A program made the position numbers and the translations under genes. Source: Halomonas sp. JB37 (GTDB lineage Bacteria; Pseudomonadota; Gammaproteobacteria; Pseudomonadales; Halomonadaceae). From it: DNA of 64,000 bases. Below, piece after piece: positions 28,256-37,484 of this stretch. A model generated the notes under the pieces. It saw nothing but the letters and a program-made list of their open reading frames with translations. It had not been told where the DNA came from and made no database searches. Position 1 is the stretch's first letter. Each line of letters opens with the position of its first letter. Where the stretch lies: contig NZ_NRGW01000001.1 in assembly GCF_002332255.1 (NCBI RefSeq), positions 1,550,001-1,614,000 of the forward strand. The letters run 5' to 3'.

Positions 28256-29905
28256 ATGCATAAAACTGCCCTGATGACGGTATGGGATCAGCTATGGAAT
28301 TCCCATTACCAAGCCAAAAACCTATTGATGTGCGCACTGCCCACTGGTGGTGCCGCGAAGGCAGCGGCTTCCAATGCCAAGCGCGAGCCATCCCCTGACC
28401 CTAAACCACCGGCCTACACGCCGCCGCAGAAGGTGGGGTTACTGCTTGGGCCTTTGCTATTTGCTTTTGTCGTGATGTTTTTTCATCCCGAAGGCTTAAG
28501 CTTTGAAGGGCGTATGGTGCTTGCGACCACGCTGTGGGTGGCCGTATGGTGGATCACGGAAGCCATCCCTATTCCCGTTACCTCGCTATTGCCCATCATC
28601 TTACTGCCGATTACCGGCGCGCTCGAAGGCAGTAAGGTCACCGCTGCGTACGGTAATCCGATCATATTCCTATTCCTAGGCGGCTTTATGATCGCGCTGG
28701 CCATGGAAAAGTGGGATTTGCACAAGCGTATAGCGCTGTCGATTATTGCCGTATTGGGTACCAGCATTAATAACATCGTGTTTGGCTTTATGGCCGCCAC
28801 GGGCTTTTTATCGATGTGGGTATCCAATACGGCGGCAGTCATGATGATGCTGCCGATCGGGTCGGCTATTGTTTACCAAGTGAGCCAAGAGCTGAAAAAA
28901 AGTGATGAGGATCACAGCGGCGAAATTGATAAATTTAGCAAAGCGTTGATTTTTGGTATTGGCTATGGCGGTACTATCGGTGGCCTGGGTACGCTGATTG
29001 GCACGCCGCCGAATATTATTCTCGCGGCAATTGTTAACGAGCTTTTCGGTATCGAGATCTCTTTTGCTGGCTGGTTAATGTTTGCTTTTCCCGTTGTCGT
29101 GGTACTGCTATTCGCCACATGGCTGCTGCTGACTCGCGTATTTTTCCGAATCAAATTTAATCATTTGCCGGGCGGACGTGAACTCATCCACAAAGAAAAG
29201 GCTGCCTTAGGCACTACTAGCTTTGAAGAAAAAGCGGTGCTGGCGGTGTTCCTGCTGGCTGCCTTTTTGTGGATCACCCGCTCATTTTTATGGCAAGGGC
29301 AGATCATCAATATTCCGGGTATCAGTGACACGATGATCGCGATTTTTGCTGCAATTCTGCTGTTTTTGATTCCCTCCAAGAACAAAGGCGGCTGCCTGCT
29401 AGGTTGGGACGTTGCTAAAGACGTACCTTGGGGCATTTTGCTGCTGTTCGGTGGAGGCTTGGCCATTGCCGCAGGCTTTGGTTCTTCAGGCTTAGCAGAG
29501 TGGATCGGCGGACAGATGAGCGTGCTGGAAGGTGCTAACTTCCTGCTAGTGATCCTGCTGGCAACCGGTATGGTACTGTTCTTAACCGAAATCACTTCGA
29601 ATACCGCAACGGCGACGATGATTCTTCCGGTGCTGGCGTCACTGGCATTGGCGCTGGATATTCATCCCTTCGTACTGATGGTGCCTGCTGCCATGGCGGC
29701 TAACTGCGCCTTTATGTTGCCGGTGGGTACTCCACCAAACGCGATTATCTTCGCCACCGGTAAGCTTAAAATTATTGAAATGGTGCGTACCGGCTTCTGG
29801 ATCAACATCATTGCCATGCTTTTAATCGTGGCAGCGGTTTACTTCCTGCTACCCGTGATGTGGAACGTTGACTTAACCAGCTACCCAGATGCCTTCCGTC
29901 GCTAA
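28256..29905 (+). CDS. DASS/SLC13-family sodium:dicarboxylate symporter
   Basis: A 549-residue inner-membrane transporter for C4-dicarboxylates or related acids with Na+. It has the two SNT signatures of the family: VSNTAAVMMML about a third of the way along and TSNTATATMILPV near residue 450, plus paired hairpin motifs GTLIGTPPN and PVGTPPNAI. The N-terminal ~55 residues are soluble and rich in Ala and Pro. Its start is uncertain: ATGs at 28256, 28274 and 28328 are possible and none has a strong ribosome site. It is followed by a clear terminator. Na+ coupling suits the inferred saline habitat. Confidence 0.88.
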   Translation: MHKTALMTVWDQLWNSHYQAKNLLMCALPTGGAAKAAASNAKREPSPDPKPPAYTPPQKVGLLLGPLLFAFVVMFFHPEGLSFEGRMVLATTLWVAVWWITEAIPIPVTSLLPIILLPITGALEGSKVTAAYGNPIIFLFLGGFMIALAMEKWDLHKRIALSIIAVLGTSINNIVFGFMAATGFLSMWVSNTAAVMMMLPIGSAIVYQVSQELKKSDEDHSGEIDKFSKALIFGIGYGGTIGGLGTLIGTPPNIILAAIVNELFGIEISFAGWLMFAFPVVVVLLFATWLLLTRVFFRIKFNHLPGGRELIHKEKAALGTTSFEEKAVLAVFLLAAFLWITRSFLWQGQIINIPGISDTMIAIFAAILLFLIPSKNKGGCLLGWDVAKDVPWGILLLFGGGLAIAAGFGSSGLAEWIGGQMSVLEGANFLLVILLATGMVLFLTEITSNTATATMILPVLASLALALDIHPFVLMVPAAMAANCAFMLPVGTPPNAIIFATGKLKIIEMVRTGFWINIIAMLLIVAAVYFLLPVMWNVDLTSYPDAFRR

Positions 29906-29924
29906 TATGCCATGCTAGTGTCTG

Positions 29925-29951
29925 AAAGCCCTGCCTCGAGCGGGGCTTTTT
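29925..29951 (+). terminator. Intrinsic terminator after the DASS transporter
   Basis: AAAGCCC (29925-29931) pairs with GGGCTTT (29943-29949), and the stem runs into TTTTTG. It ends the transporter transcript before sbcD. Confidence 0.8.
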
Positions 29952-30016
29952 GTTATTGGGAGATTGTGTGGGTTGATTGTTATGATGCCGCTACACCCTT
30001 TGCAATTGAGCCTGTT

Positions 30017-31162
30017 ATGCGACTACTTCACACCGCTGATTGGCACCTGGGACGGCTATTTCACAACCTTTCGTTGCTGGATGATCAGCGCCATGTGCTC
30101 AGCCAACTCCTTGAGATCATTGATCGTGAAAAGGTCGAGGCGGTATTGATCGCGGGTGATATTTACGATCGTTCGGTGCCTCCTTCCGCCGCGGTAACGC
30201 TGCTGGATGAGGTGCTTCACGCGCTGTGTGAGGTGCGCAAACTTCCGGTCATCATGATTTCAGGCAATCACGATGGCGCTGAACGGCTGCGCTTTGGCGC
30301 ACGCCACTTGCGTCAAGCCGGGCTGCATATTCTCTCTGACCTAGCTGACTTCGCGACCCCCGTGACGCTCACTATTGATGGCGTTGAGGTAGATGTTTTC
30401 GGTATTCCCTACGCTGATCCTGAGCATGTGCGCAGTCACTTTAAGGTCGACGTGCACGATTTTGACGGTGCCCATCGTTATTTGGTCGAGCGAATTAGCG
30501 AGCAGCGTCACCCAACGCGCCGCTGCATATTGATGAGCCACTGCTTTGTTGCTGGCGGCAGCGCGTCAGATTCAGAGCGCCCGCTGACTTTAGGCGGTGC
30601 CGAAAGCGTTGCCTGGGAGCCGATGCAAGGCTTTGACTATGTGGCGCTTGGCCACCTGCATGGCCCGCAGTATCGCGGTGGCGAGCACATTCGCTACAGC
30701 GGCTCAATACTCAAGTACAGCTTTTCTGAAGCCCGCCAGCACAAAGGCGTTACGCTGGTGGATTTAGACGCAGGTGGCGTCACGAAGATTGAACAGATTA
30801 CGCTGTTGCCAAGCCGGGAAGTCCGCGTGCTGGAAGGCGAGATTGACGCCTTGATCGCCCAGGGCCGAACCGATAAGAACGCAGACGATTACCTGCTGGT
30901 GCGGTTAACCGATCGTCACGCCATTCTCGATCCGATGGGTAAGCTGCGCGAGGTTTATCCTAACGTGCTGCATCTCGAAAAGCCGGGCATGTTAGAAACC
31001 CGCGGGGGGCAGCAGCTTGATCGGGAGCGTTTACGTTTTGATGCGCTGGATATGTTTGGTGATTTTTTCAATCAGACTAGCGGAGAGGCTATGAGCGAAG
31101 AGCAGGCGCGGGCCATGGCAGAACTCATTAACCAGCTACAGCGCGATGAGGCTCAAGGATGA
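30017..31162 (+). CDS. sbcD: Exonuclease subunit SbcD
   Basis: The nuclease subunit (381 aa) of the SbcCD complex that opens DNA hairpins and processes ends. Metallophosphoesterase motifs are present: DWH (8-10), GDIYDR (47-52), GNHD (83-86), and later MSHCFVAGG and GHLHGPQ. The ATG at 30017 gives the family-typical MRLLHTADWHLGR start; the frame upstream to 29912 runs through the terminator region. Its stop overlaps the start of sbcC by 4 bp (ATGA), as expected for a coupled pair. Confidence 0.95.
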   Translation: MRLLHTADWHLGRLFHNLSLLDDQRHVLSQLLEIIDREKVEAVLIAGDIYDRSVPPSAAVTLLDEVLHALCEVRKLPVIMISGNHDGAERLRFGARHLRQAGLHILSDLADFATPVTLTIDGVEVDVFGIPYADPEHVRSHFKVDVHDFDGAHRYLVERISEQRHPTRRCILMSHCFVAGGSASDSERPLTLGGAESVAWEPMQGFDYVALGHLHGPQYRGGEHIRYSGSILKYSFSEARQHKGVTLVDLDAGGVTKIEQITLLPSREVRVLEGEIDALIAQGRTDKNADDYLLVRLTDRHAILDPMGKLREVYPNVLHLEKPGMLETRGGQQLDRERLRFDALDMFGDFFNQTSGEAMSEEQARAMAELINQLQRDEAQG

Positions 31163-34100
31163 CGCCATTAACCCTGACCATGCAGGCATTTGGCCCTTTC
31201 GCAGGGACTGAAAACATTGATTTTACTGCGCTAGGCACCAGCCCGCTGTTTCTTATTAACGGCCCGACTGGGGCGGGCAAAAGCTCGATTCTGGATGCTA
31301 TTTGCTTCGCACTATACGGCCAGACCACCGGCAATGACCGCGATCCAACGCAGATGCGCTGTGATCAGGCGTCCGATACGCTGTTAACGGAAGTAACGCT
31401 GAGTTTTCGCCTGCGCGGTGTGGACTACCGGGTAAGGCGTGTACCTCAGCAAGAGCGCCCCAAAGCGCGCGGTGAAGGTACCACCACCCATAGTGCTGAA
31501 GCGCAGCTATGGCGGCTAACCACGGGTGGCGAGATAGATACCTGCCTAGTGGCGCGTAAGGTCAACGATGCGACCGCTGAGCTGCAGGCGTTAATCGGGC
31601 TAAATGCCGACCAGTTCCGCCAAGTGATGGTGCTGCCGCAGGGCAAGTTTCGCGAACTGCTAATCGCAGATTCTGCCAAGCGGGAAAGCATTTTTTCTCA
31701 GCTGTTCCAAACGCAAATTTTTCAGCGCATTGAAGAACGTTTGCGTACCCAGGCTAATCAAATCGTGCGGGACGTTAATGATCATCAGCATCGGGTAAAA
31801 GGCATCTTAGAAGCCAGCGATGTTGAAAGCGAAGCGGCGCTGAGTGAACTGCTGGAATCGCTCATGCCAGATCAGCAGGTCGCCAACGATGCGTTAGCCG
31901 CCGCTAAGCAGCAGCGTGAAAACGCGCAGGCGGCCGAGCGTCAGGGGCAAGAGCATCAGGCGTTGTTTGATCGCCAGACGGCGCTGATTGAAGAGCATCG
32001 CCTGCTGCTACAGCAACAGCCTGAGGTCAATCACGCCCAAGAGCGTTTAAGCGCACATGAGCAAACGCAGGAGCTGGCGGCGCCGTTTCACAGCCTCCAC
32101 ATGGCGCAACAAGCGTCGCAGACTACTCAGCAAGAGTATGGGCAGGCTCAGGCGAGCGTCGAAAAACAGCGCACGGCCTACCATCAGGCTCAGCAAGTGC
32201 TGCAGCAGGCGCAAGCTCATTATCACCAGCTGCCTGAACGGCGAGAGCAGGTCGGCCGATTACAGCAAGCCCTTGAGCAGTTTCAAGCGTTAAACCGTGT
32301 CGAAAAGACGTTGCATCAAGCCCGTGAGGCGTGGCAGGCGTTAGATCAGACCGTCGGCCAGCAATTACACCAGCGCGACACCATCGCTCAGCAAGGGGAG
32401 GCGCTAGCCGCGCAGTTGAAAGCGGAGCAGGCGGAGCGCAATAGCTTGGCAGGCAGTGAAGCAGTGCTGCAAGGCCGCCAGACCCTGCGCGACCAGCGGC
32501 ATACGTTGGCGGGACTTGAGACTCAGCGCAGTGTGCTCAGCGAACAGGTAGCTCAGGCGAGTAGCCAAGTAGCAAGTCACCAGCAAACCCTCGAGCGCTG
32601 TCAGCAGCGTGCCACTGAGCAAGAAATGCACTGGCACCAGGGTCAGGCAGCGCTCCTGGCAGCTCGGTTGGAGATTCACCAGCCTTGCCCAGTTTGCGGC
32701 AGCTGCGAGCACCCAGCGCCCGCCGCGCCAGACCAAGCGGCCGTGACCCAGGCGGATGTAAAGCGTGCGCGCATGGACTACGAGCAGGCGCAGCAGACGT
32801 TGGTGAAAGCCCAGCAGCTGCAACAGCGGCTAGCCCAGCAGCTTAGCCACAGCGATGAGCAGAGTGAGCAATTACGCCGCACGCTCGGCGAGTGGAGTAG
32901 TGAGCCCCTCACCGCATTAGACGCCGCCTGCCAAGAGAGTCAGCGCGCTTTGGAGCGCCATCAAGCGCTTGTTCAACACATACAGACGCAGGAGCTCACC
33001 CTTGAGCAGCGGCGTAGCGAGTGGAAAGCGCTGGATGCTCAGATAAAGTCTCAACAGCCCGATGTAGAGGCGGCTCAAAAGCGCTGCCACCAGTTAGAGG
33101 CTCAGTGTGAGCAGCTGCGCGCGTCGTTGCCTGAAGCACACTCATCATCGGAGGCCTTACAGGCAGAACTGACACGCTTGCAGGGTGAAATTCAGCAGGG
33201 CGAGACGGAATGGCAATCGGCTCAGCAGACTGCCCATCAGGTACAAACAGCGCTTGCCCAGGCTGACACTACGCTAGCGGGTAGCGCCCAGCGTGCAACA
33301 GCAACGAGCGAGGCATTAACGACCGCCCAGCAAGAATGGCGTAGCGCGCTTGAACGTAGTGTGTTTGAAAATGATGCAGGCTTTTTGCAGGCCCGTTTGG
33401 AAACATCGGCGCGCCAAGCGCTGGTTGAAACCGTTACGCACTTTCAGCAAGAGCTTGCCAAGCTAGAGGGCCAGCTTGAAGCCAGCAAGGCGCGTCTTGA
33501 GGGCCTGGCAGCGCCTGACGTAAAGGCACTCGCTGAACGGGTGGCCGTAGCGCAGGCCCGCGAGCAAACCTGCGATGAAACCTATCAACGCCTGGCGGCA
33601 CGCATAGCCCAGTTAACCAATACCCAGCAGAAGCTTAAGACGGCCCACACGGCTCAGGCGGCGCTTGAAGCCCAGTACCAGCTGTGGGGCACGCTAAGCG
33701 AGGTTGCTAATGGCCGCACCGGGCATCGTATTAGCCTGCAACGCTTTGTGCTTGGTGTGCTGCTCGATGACGTGCTGATTCAAGCCTCCGCGCGGCTGGT
33801 ACGCATGAGTCGCGGACGCTACCAGCTAGTGCGTCGAGAAGACCCGTCAAAAGGCAACAAAGCGTCAGGCCTTGAGCTAGATGTAGCGGACACCTATACC
33901 GGCAAAAATCGTTCGGTAGCGACACTTTCCGGCGGTGAATCATTTATGGCCGCGTTAGCACTGGCGCTGGGGCTTTCGGACGTTGTGCAGGCTTACGCTG
34001 GCGGTATTCAGCTGGATACACTATTCATTGACGAGGGATTTGGCAGCCTGGATCAAGATGCCTTGGATCAGGCCATTGCCATGCTTAGCGAGCTGCAAAT

Positions 34101-34224
34101 GGGCGGGCGCATGATTGGTGTTATCTCACACGTCAGCGAACTCAAAGAGCAAATGCCCGTCCGTATAGACGTGCGTGCCAGCCGCCACGGTAGTTCGGTG
34201 GAAATAAAGGGCGCACTTCTTTGA
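31159..34224 (+). CDS. sbcC: Exonuclease subunit SbcC
   Basis: The SMC/Rad50-like ATPase subunit, 1021 aa. Walker A is GPTGAGKSS at residues 35-43, long Gln- and Glu-rich coiled coils run on both sides of a zinc-hook CPVC near residue 508, and the C-terminus has the signature LSGGESFMAALALALGLSD near 924 and Walker B with LFIDEGFGSLD near 955. Together with SbcD it forms an ATP-dependent double-strand exonuclease/endonuclease. The coding strand is long and Gln-rich, which is usual for this coiled coil. The gene ends within a short tandem repeat. Confidence 0.95.
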   Translation: MTPLTLTMQAFGPFAGTENIDFTALGTSPLFLINGPTGAGKSSILDAICFALYGQTTGNDRDPTQMRCDQASDTLLTEVTLSFRLRGVDYRVRRVPQQERPKARGEGTTTHSAEAQLWRLTTGGEIDTCLVARKVNDATAELQALIGLNADQFRQVMVLPQGKFRELLIADSAKRESIFSQLFQTQIFQRIEERLRTQANQIVRDVNDHQHRVKGILEASDVESEAALSELLESLMPDQQVANDALAAAKQQRENAQAAERQGQEHQALFDRQTALIEEHRLLLQQQPEVNHAQERLSAHEQTQELAAPFHSLHMAQQASQTTQQEYGQAQASVEKQRTAYHQAQQVLQQAQAHYHQLPERREQVGRLQQALEQFQALNRVEKTLHQAREAWQALDQTVGQQLHQRDTIAQQGEALAAQLKAEQAERNSLAGSEAVLQGRQTLRDQRHTLAGLETQRSVLSEQVAQASSQVASHQQTLERCQQRATEQEMHWHQGQAALLAARLEIHQPCPVCGSCEHPAPAAPDQAAVTQADVKRARMDYEQAQQTLVKAQQLQQRLAQQLSHSDEQSEQLRRTLGEWSSEPLTALDAACQESQRALERHQALVQHIQTQELTLEQRRSEWKALDAQIKSQQPDVEAAQKRCHQLEAQCEQLRASLPEAHSSSEALQAELTRLQGEIQQGETEWQSAQQTAHQVQTALAQADTTLAGSAQRATATSEALTTAQQEWRSALERSVFENDAGFLQARLETSARQALVETVTHFQQELAKLEGQLEASKARLEGLAAPDVKALAERVAVAQAREQTCDETYQRLAARIAQLTNTQQKLKTAHTAQAALEAQYQLWGTLSEVANGRTGHRISLQRFVLGVLLDDVLIQASARLVRMSRGRYQLVRREDPSKGNKASGLELDVADTYTGKNRSVATLSGGESFMAALALALGLSDVVQAYAGGIQLDTLFIDEGFGSLDQDALDQAIAMLSELQMGGRMIGVISHVSELKEQMPVRIDVRASRHGSSVEIKGALL

Positions 34225-34295
34225 TGTCTAAGCTTTTTAATGCCTCAGTCTTTAATGCCTCAGTCTTTAATGCCTCAGTCTTTGATGTCTGAGCC
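34220..34295. repeat. 15-bp tandem repeat after sbcC
   Basis: The unit TTTAATGCCTCAGTC is exact at 34236-34250, 34251-34265 and 34266-34280, with degenerate copies on both sides (TTTGATGTCTAAG at 34220 and TTTGATGTCTGAG at 34281). The array begins at the last codons of sbcC and fills the 5' half of the 165-bp gap to the next gene. Copy number may vary between strains. Confidence 0.8.
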
Positions 34296-34389
34296 AGCGT
34301 TAGTTCACGCTGCGTTCATACAGTATGTTTTATAACGTGAGTTAATCTTTAAACGGGCCTAAAGATAATATCGACCTAGGAGTACAAGG

Positions 34390-35139
34390 ATGAACGCAAG
34401 CAAAATTTTGCAGCAGTTGATGCAGCAAGCCGGCGGTAGCCAGAAGGGCGGTAGTGGCAGCGGTGTCGATGTTAAGGGAATGCTGAGCGGGCTTTCTAAG
34501 CACTTAGGCGGCGGTGGCGGCAGTAGTCAAGGCAACGGATCCTCCGGTGGTTTTGACGTAAAGAGCCTGCTGGGCGGCGGTGCTATGGGCATGCTAGTAG
34601 GCTCCAAGCGTGGCCGCAGCATGGGCGGCAAAGCGCTTAAGTATGGCGCTATTGCGGGCGTGGGCATGCTGGCTTGGAAAGCGTGGCAGAGTTCACAAGC
34701 TGCTAAAGACGTCGGCGCGCAGCCCTCCGCTGAACAGGCGAGTGCGGCAGAGGGCGAGCGGGTAGAAGTGCTCAGCGGTGAATTCCAAGAGCGGCGTAGC
34801 CTTGAACTGCTGCAGGCGATGATCATGGCCGCACGCGCCGATGGCCACATTGACGAGCAAGAGCAGGCGCTGATTACCGAACAAATTGATGCGCTAGGGG
34901 CCGACCAGGAGATGCACAACTGGGTAGAGCAGCAGCTAAAAGCACCGCTGGATGCCCCGGCGTTGGCTCGCGAAGCAGACTCCCCACAGGCCGCGCGTGA
35001 GATGTACTTGATCAGCGTGGCGGTCACTGATGATCAAAACCCGATGGAACGTGCTTGGCTAGACCAGCTGGCCAGTGCTCTTAATCTATCCAAAGAGATG
35101 ACGACTGAGCTCGAGCACCAAGCTCAGCAGGCTGGTTAA
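34390..35139 (+). CDS. DUF533/YebE-like membrane protein with TerB-like domain
   Basis: A 249-residue protein. The N-terminal part is Gly/Ser-rich (GGSGSGVDVKGMLSGL, then FDVKSLLGGGAMGMLVGSKRG) and holds one hydrophobic segment (YGAIAGVGMLAWKAW near residue 90). The C-terminal half is a helical TerB-like domain starting near residue 130 (ELLQAMIMAARADGHIDEQE). This matches DUF533 proteins such as E. coli YebE, whose function is not known. The GGAG-type ribosome site AGGAGTACAAGG lies just before the ATG. It shares TAATG with pgpA, so they are probably co-translated. Confidence 0.85.
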   Translation: MNASKILQQLMQQAGGSQKGGSGSGVDVKGMLSGLSKHLGGGGGSSQGNGSSGGFDVKSLLGGGAMGMLVGSKRGRSMGGKALKYGAIAGVGMLAWKAWQSSQAAKDVGAQPSAEQASAAEGERVEVLSGEFQERRSLELLQAMIMAARADGHIDEQEQALITEQIDALGADQEMHNWVEQQLKAPLDAPALAREADSPQAAREMYLISVAVTDDQNPMERAWLDQLASALNLSKEMTTELEHQAQQAG

Positions 35140-35615
35140 TGCTCGAAACGTTCAATCTATGGCTGGCCACTGGCTTTGGGCTAGGGCTGGCGCCAATAGC
35201 GCCGGGTACGTTTGGCTCGTTGCTGGGTGTTCCACTGGCATGGTGGCTGCTGGGCAGGCCGACGTCTCATCAGGCGGCGATCATAGCGGTATTGATAGCC
35301 ATTGCGATACCGGTTTGCCATGTCGCTTCGCTGCATTTTGCCGGCTTGGATCATGGCAGCATTGTGGCCGATGAGTACGTAGCTTTTCCTCTCGCCGTGA
35401 TTGGTTTGCAAGCGGCCCGCCACCCGCTGGTAATGGCACTGGCATTCGGCGTTTATCGTTTTTTCGACGCGTTAAAACCACCGCCGATACATTTAGCAGA
35501 GGCGGTGCCGGGTGGTTTAGGTATTGTGCTGGATGATGTTATCGCTGCACTAATCACCTGGTTTATCGTGGCGGCTGCATTGGGGCTTTGGCAGCGTCGA
35601 GCCAGCACTATCTAA
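35139..35615 (+). CDS. pgpA: Phosphatidylglycerophosphatase A
   Basis: A 158-residue inner-membrane lipid phosphatase that makes phosphatidylglycerol from its phosphate. Family motifs are GFGLGLAPIAPGTFGSLLG, IVADEYVAFPL, FDALKPPPI and a GGLGIVLDDVIAAL near the C-terminus. In many gammaproteobacteria pgpA follows thiL; here it sits behind a DUF533 gene, so this may be a relocated or second copy. The start codon overlaps the upstream stop (TAATG). A strong convergent terminator follows. Confidence 0.88.
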   Translation: MLETFNLWLATGFGLGLAPIAPGTFGSLLGVPLAWWLLGRPTSHQAAIIAVLIAIAIPVCHVASLHFAGLDHGSIVADEYVAFPLAVIGLQAARHPLVMALAFGVYRFFDALKPPPIHLAEAVPGGLGIVLDDVIAALITWFIVAAALGLWQRRASTI

Positions 35616-35629
35616 TACGTGATCGCAAT

Positions 35630-35663
35630 AAAAAACCTCGCAGGCAATAGCCTGCGAGGTTCT
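35630..35663. terminator. Bidirectional intrinsic terminator
   Basis: AACCTCGCAGGC (35634-35645) and GCCTGCGAGGTT (35650-35661) form a 12-bp perfect stem with a 4-base loop. The run of A before it serves the minus strand and the T-rich sequence after it the plus strand, so it can end both pgpA and the aldehyde dehydrogenase transcript. Confidence 0.9.
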
Positions 35664-35696
35664 AGTTTTAGCAGCTTAGTGGTCTTGTCTGATGAC

Positions 35697-37079
35697 TTAC
35701 TCCTTAACCACAATCACCGACTTGGCATTGACGAATTCAAGCATGCCGAAGCCGCCATGCTCGCGTCCATAGCCAGAGTCTTTTACACCGCCGAAGGGCA
35801 TTTCTGGTGTTGCGACGCCAAAGCCATTGATAAATACCATGCCGGTATCAAAGTACTTGCTGGCAAGCTCTGTCGCGCGCTTAACGTCTTTAGAGATGAT
35901 CCCGCCCCCCAGACCATAACGGCTGTCGTTGGCGATACGCATGGCGTCTTCATCGTCTTTGGCGCGAATCAGTGCCGCCACCGGGCCAAACAGTTCGTCG
36001 TCATAAGCGGGCTGCCCAGGGGTCACGTTGTCTAGCACGGTGACCGGGTAAAACGCGCCTTTACCTGAGGGCTTTTCACCGCCGCAGAGAATTTTTGCGC
36101 CTTTGCTTACGCTCTCTTCTACCTGCTTATGAAGAGCATCGCGCAGATCAACGCGGGCCATGGGGCCAAGGTCGCTACCTTTTTGGTTGGGATCGCCTGC
36201 GGTCAGTGCCTGCATACGAGCCACGTAGCGTTGTTTAAACGCATCATAGTTCTTTTCAGTCACCACAAAGCGTTTAGCCGCAACGCACGTTTGGCCACCG
36301 TTATAGACACGCCCTTGAACACAGGTTTCTACCGCGAGATCGAGGTCGGCATCGTCAAGCACAAGATAAGCATCGTTGGAGCCTAGTTCTAACACGGTCT
36401 TTTTCAAATGTTCGGCGGCTTTAGCGGCGACTTTGCGGCCTGCACCGTCACTGCCGGTAAGCGTGACGCCGCGAACCGCAGAATGACCAATGACTTCATC
36501 AGACACGTCGTGAGATATCACAAGCGTGCGGAAAACGTTCTCGGGAAGGCCCGCTTCGCGATAGATTTTTTCCAGTAACAGGCCGCTTCCGGTCACGTTT
36601 TCGGCGTGCTTAAGCAATACGCCATTACCCGCCATTAGATTGGCGATTGAGTAGCGCACGACTTGATAAGCCGGGAAGTTCCAAGGCTGAATGCCGTAGA
36701 TGACGCCCATCGGCGAATAGGTAACAAAGCCGCGTTCACCATTGCCAGGCTGGCGCTCTTCGTCAGCTAATTTTTTAGGGCCATGTTCAGCGGTGTAATC
36801 ACAAATGCCAGTACACAGGTCAACTTCTTGGCGCGCCTGGTCAGGCAGTTTGCCCATTTCTTTGACCATCAGATCGGCCAGTGCTTCTTTATGCTTTTGA
36901 AGCGCTTGGCCAATCGCTTTAACCATTTTAGCGCGACTTTCAAGAGACTCAAGACGCCATTCCAGAAACGCCTCGTAACAAGCATCCACTACCTGCTTGG
37001 CTTCACCGCTGCTCATTAGCGCATAGGTATCGAGGGTTTCGCCGTTAGTCGGATTAATCGTCGTGATATTGTTGCTCAT
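35697..37079 (-). CDS. NAD(P)-dependent aldehyde dehydrogenase (succinate-semialdehyde type)
   Basis: A 460-residue aldehyde dehydrogenase. Markers are QPWNFPAYQVVRY for the cofactor pocket, LTGSDGAGRKVA, the catalytic Glu in VLELGSNDAY (near residue 234) and the catalytic Cys in NGGQTCVAAKR (near 268), and the C-terminal EMPFGGVKDSGYGRE. Its length and sequence resemble the short Sad/GabD-like succinate-semialdehyde enzymes. It is divergent from an iron alcohol dehydrogenase, which suggests that the pair oxidises an alcohol through its aldehyde to an acid. The exact aldehyde is not proven. Confidence 0.85.
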   Translation of the reverse strand: MSNNITTINPTNGETLDTYALMSSGEAKQVVDACYEAFLEWRLESLESRAKMVKAIGQALQKHKEALADLMVKEMGKLPDQARQEVDLCTGICDYTAEHGPKKLADEERQPGNGERGFVTYSPMGVIYGIQPWNFPAYQVVRYSIANLMAGNGVLLKHAENVTGSGLLLEKIYREAGLPENVFRTLVISHDVSDEVIGHSAVRGVTLTGSDGAGRKVAAKAAEHLKKTVLELGSNDAYLVLDDADLDLAVETCVQGRVYNGGQTCVAAKRFVVTEKNYDAFKQRYVARMQALTAGDPNQKGSDLGPMARVDLRDALHKQVEESVSKGAKILCGGEKPSGKGAFYPVTVLDNVTPGQPAYDDELFGPVAALIRAKDDEDAMRIANDSRYGLGGGIISKDVKRATELASKYFDTGMVFINGFGVATPEMPFGGVKDSGYGREHGGFGMLEFVNAKSVIVVKE

Positions 37080-37484
37080 AAGATCTCCTATCTTTAGGTC
37101 AACGTGTTGGTCAAATCGCCCAGCTCCTGGGCGTTTAATCGACCGGTCTATTTCTAATGTAGAGTCACTTTAGTACAAACTGAGGGCTTATGCACAATGA
37201 AGCACTTATTGTCGGGCAATGAATTATGAGAGTGGTTCCATACGCTTGTTAAAAGCGCTTTGCATTACTGATGATTTTTTTCATCGATCAAGTATTTTTT
37301 GATGATTTTTTTCTTTTCCTAATCAGCGTTTTATTTTTTTATTCAGTTATTTTAATTAAATCATAAGCTTATGATTATTATATTATTGGCATGGCATTTG
37401 CTTTGAATTTGTTATCCGGTGAAATCGCCTTCGTATTAGCAGCGCTGGTAGAACAATCAATAACATTTCTATAGGAAACGTCAC
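37080..37484. other. Divergent AT-rich regulatory region
   Basis: These 405 bases separate the aldehyde dehydrogenase from the iron alcohol dehydrogenase. A sigma-54 promoter at 37387-37402 faces the alcohol dehydrogenase. Upstream of it are two copies of TGATGATTTTTTT (37269-37281 and 37300-37312), 31 bp apart, the first followed by TCATC so that it forms a small dyad. They could be activator or IHF contacts. Nothing else coding is seen. Confidence 0.5.
37387..37402 (+). promoter_or_regulatory. Sigma-54 (-24/-12) promoter
   Basis: TGGCATGGCATTTGCT matches the consensus TGGCAYR-N4-TTGCW at every fixed position, with GG at 37388-37389 and GC at 37400-37401. It lies about 85 bases before the alcohol dehydrogenase ATG, and a sigma-54 activator is encoded two genes downstream in the same block, as expected for self-contained sigma-54 regulation. 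Confidence 0.8.

Noticed and set aside
34220-34295. CRISPR array
   Set aside because: Units are 15 bp and contiguous with no spacers.
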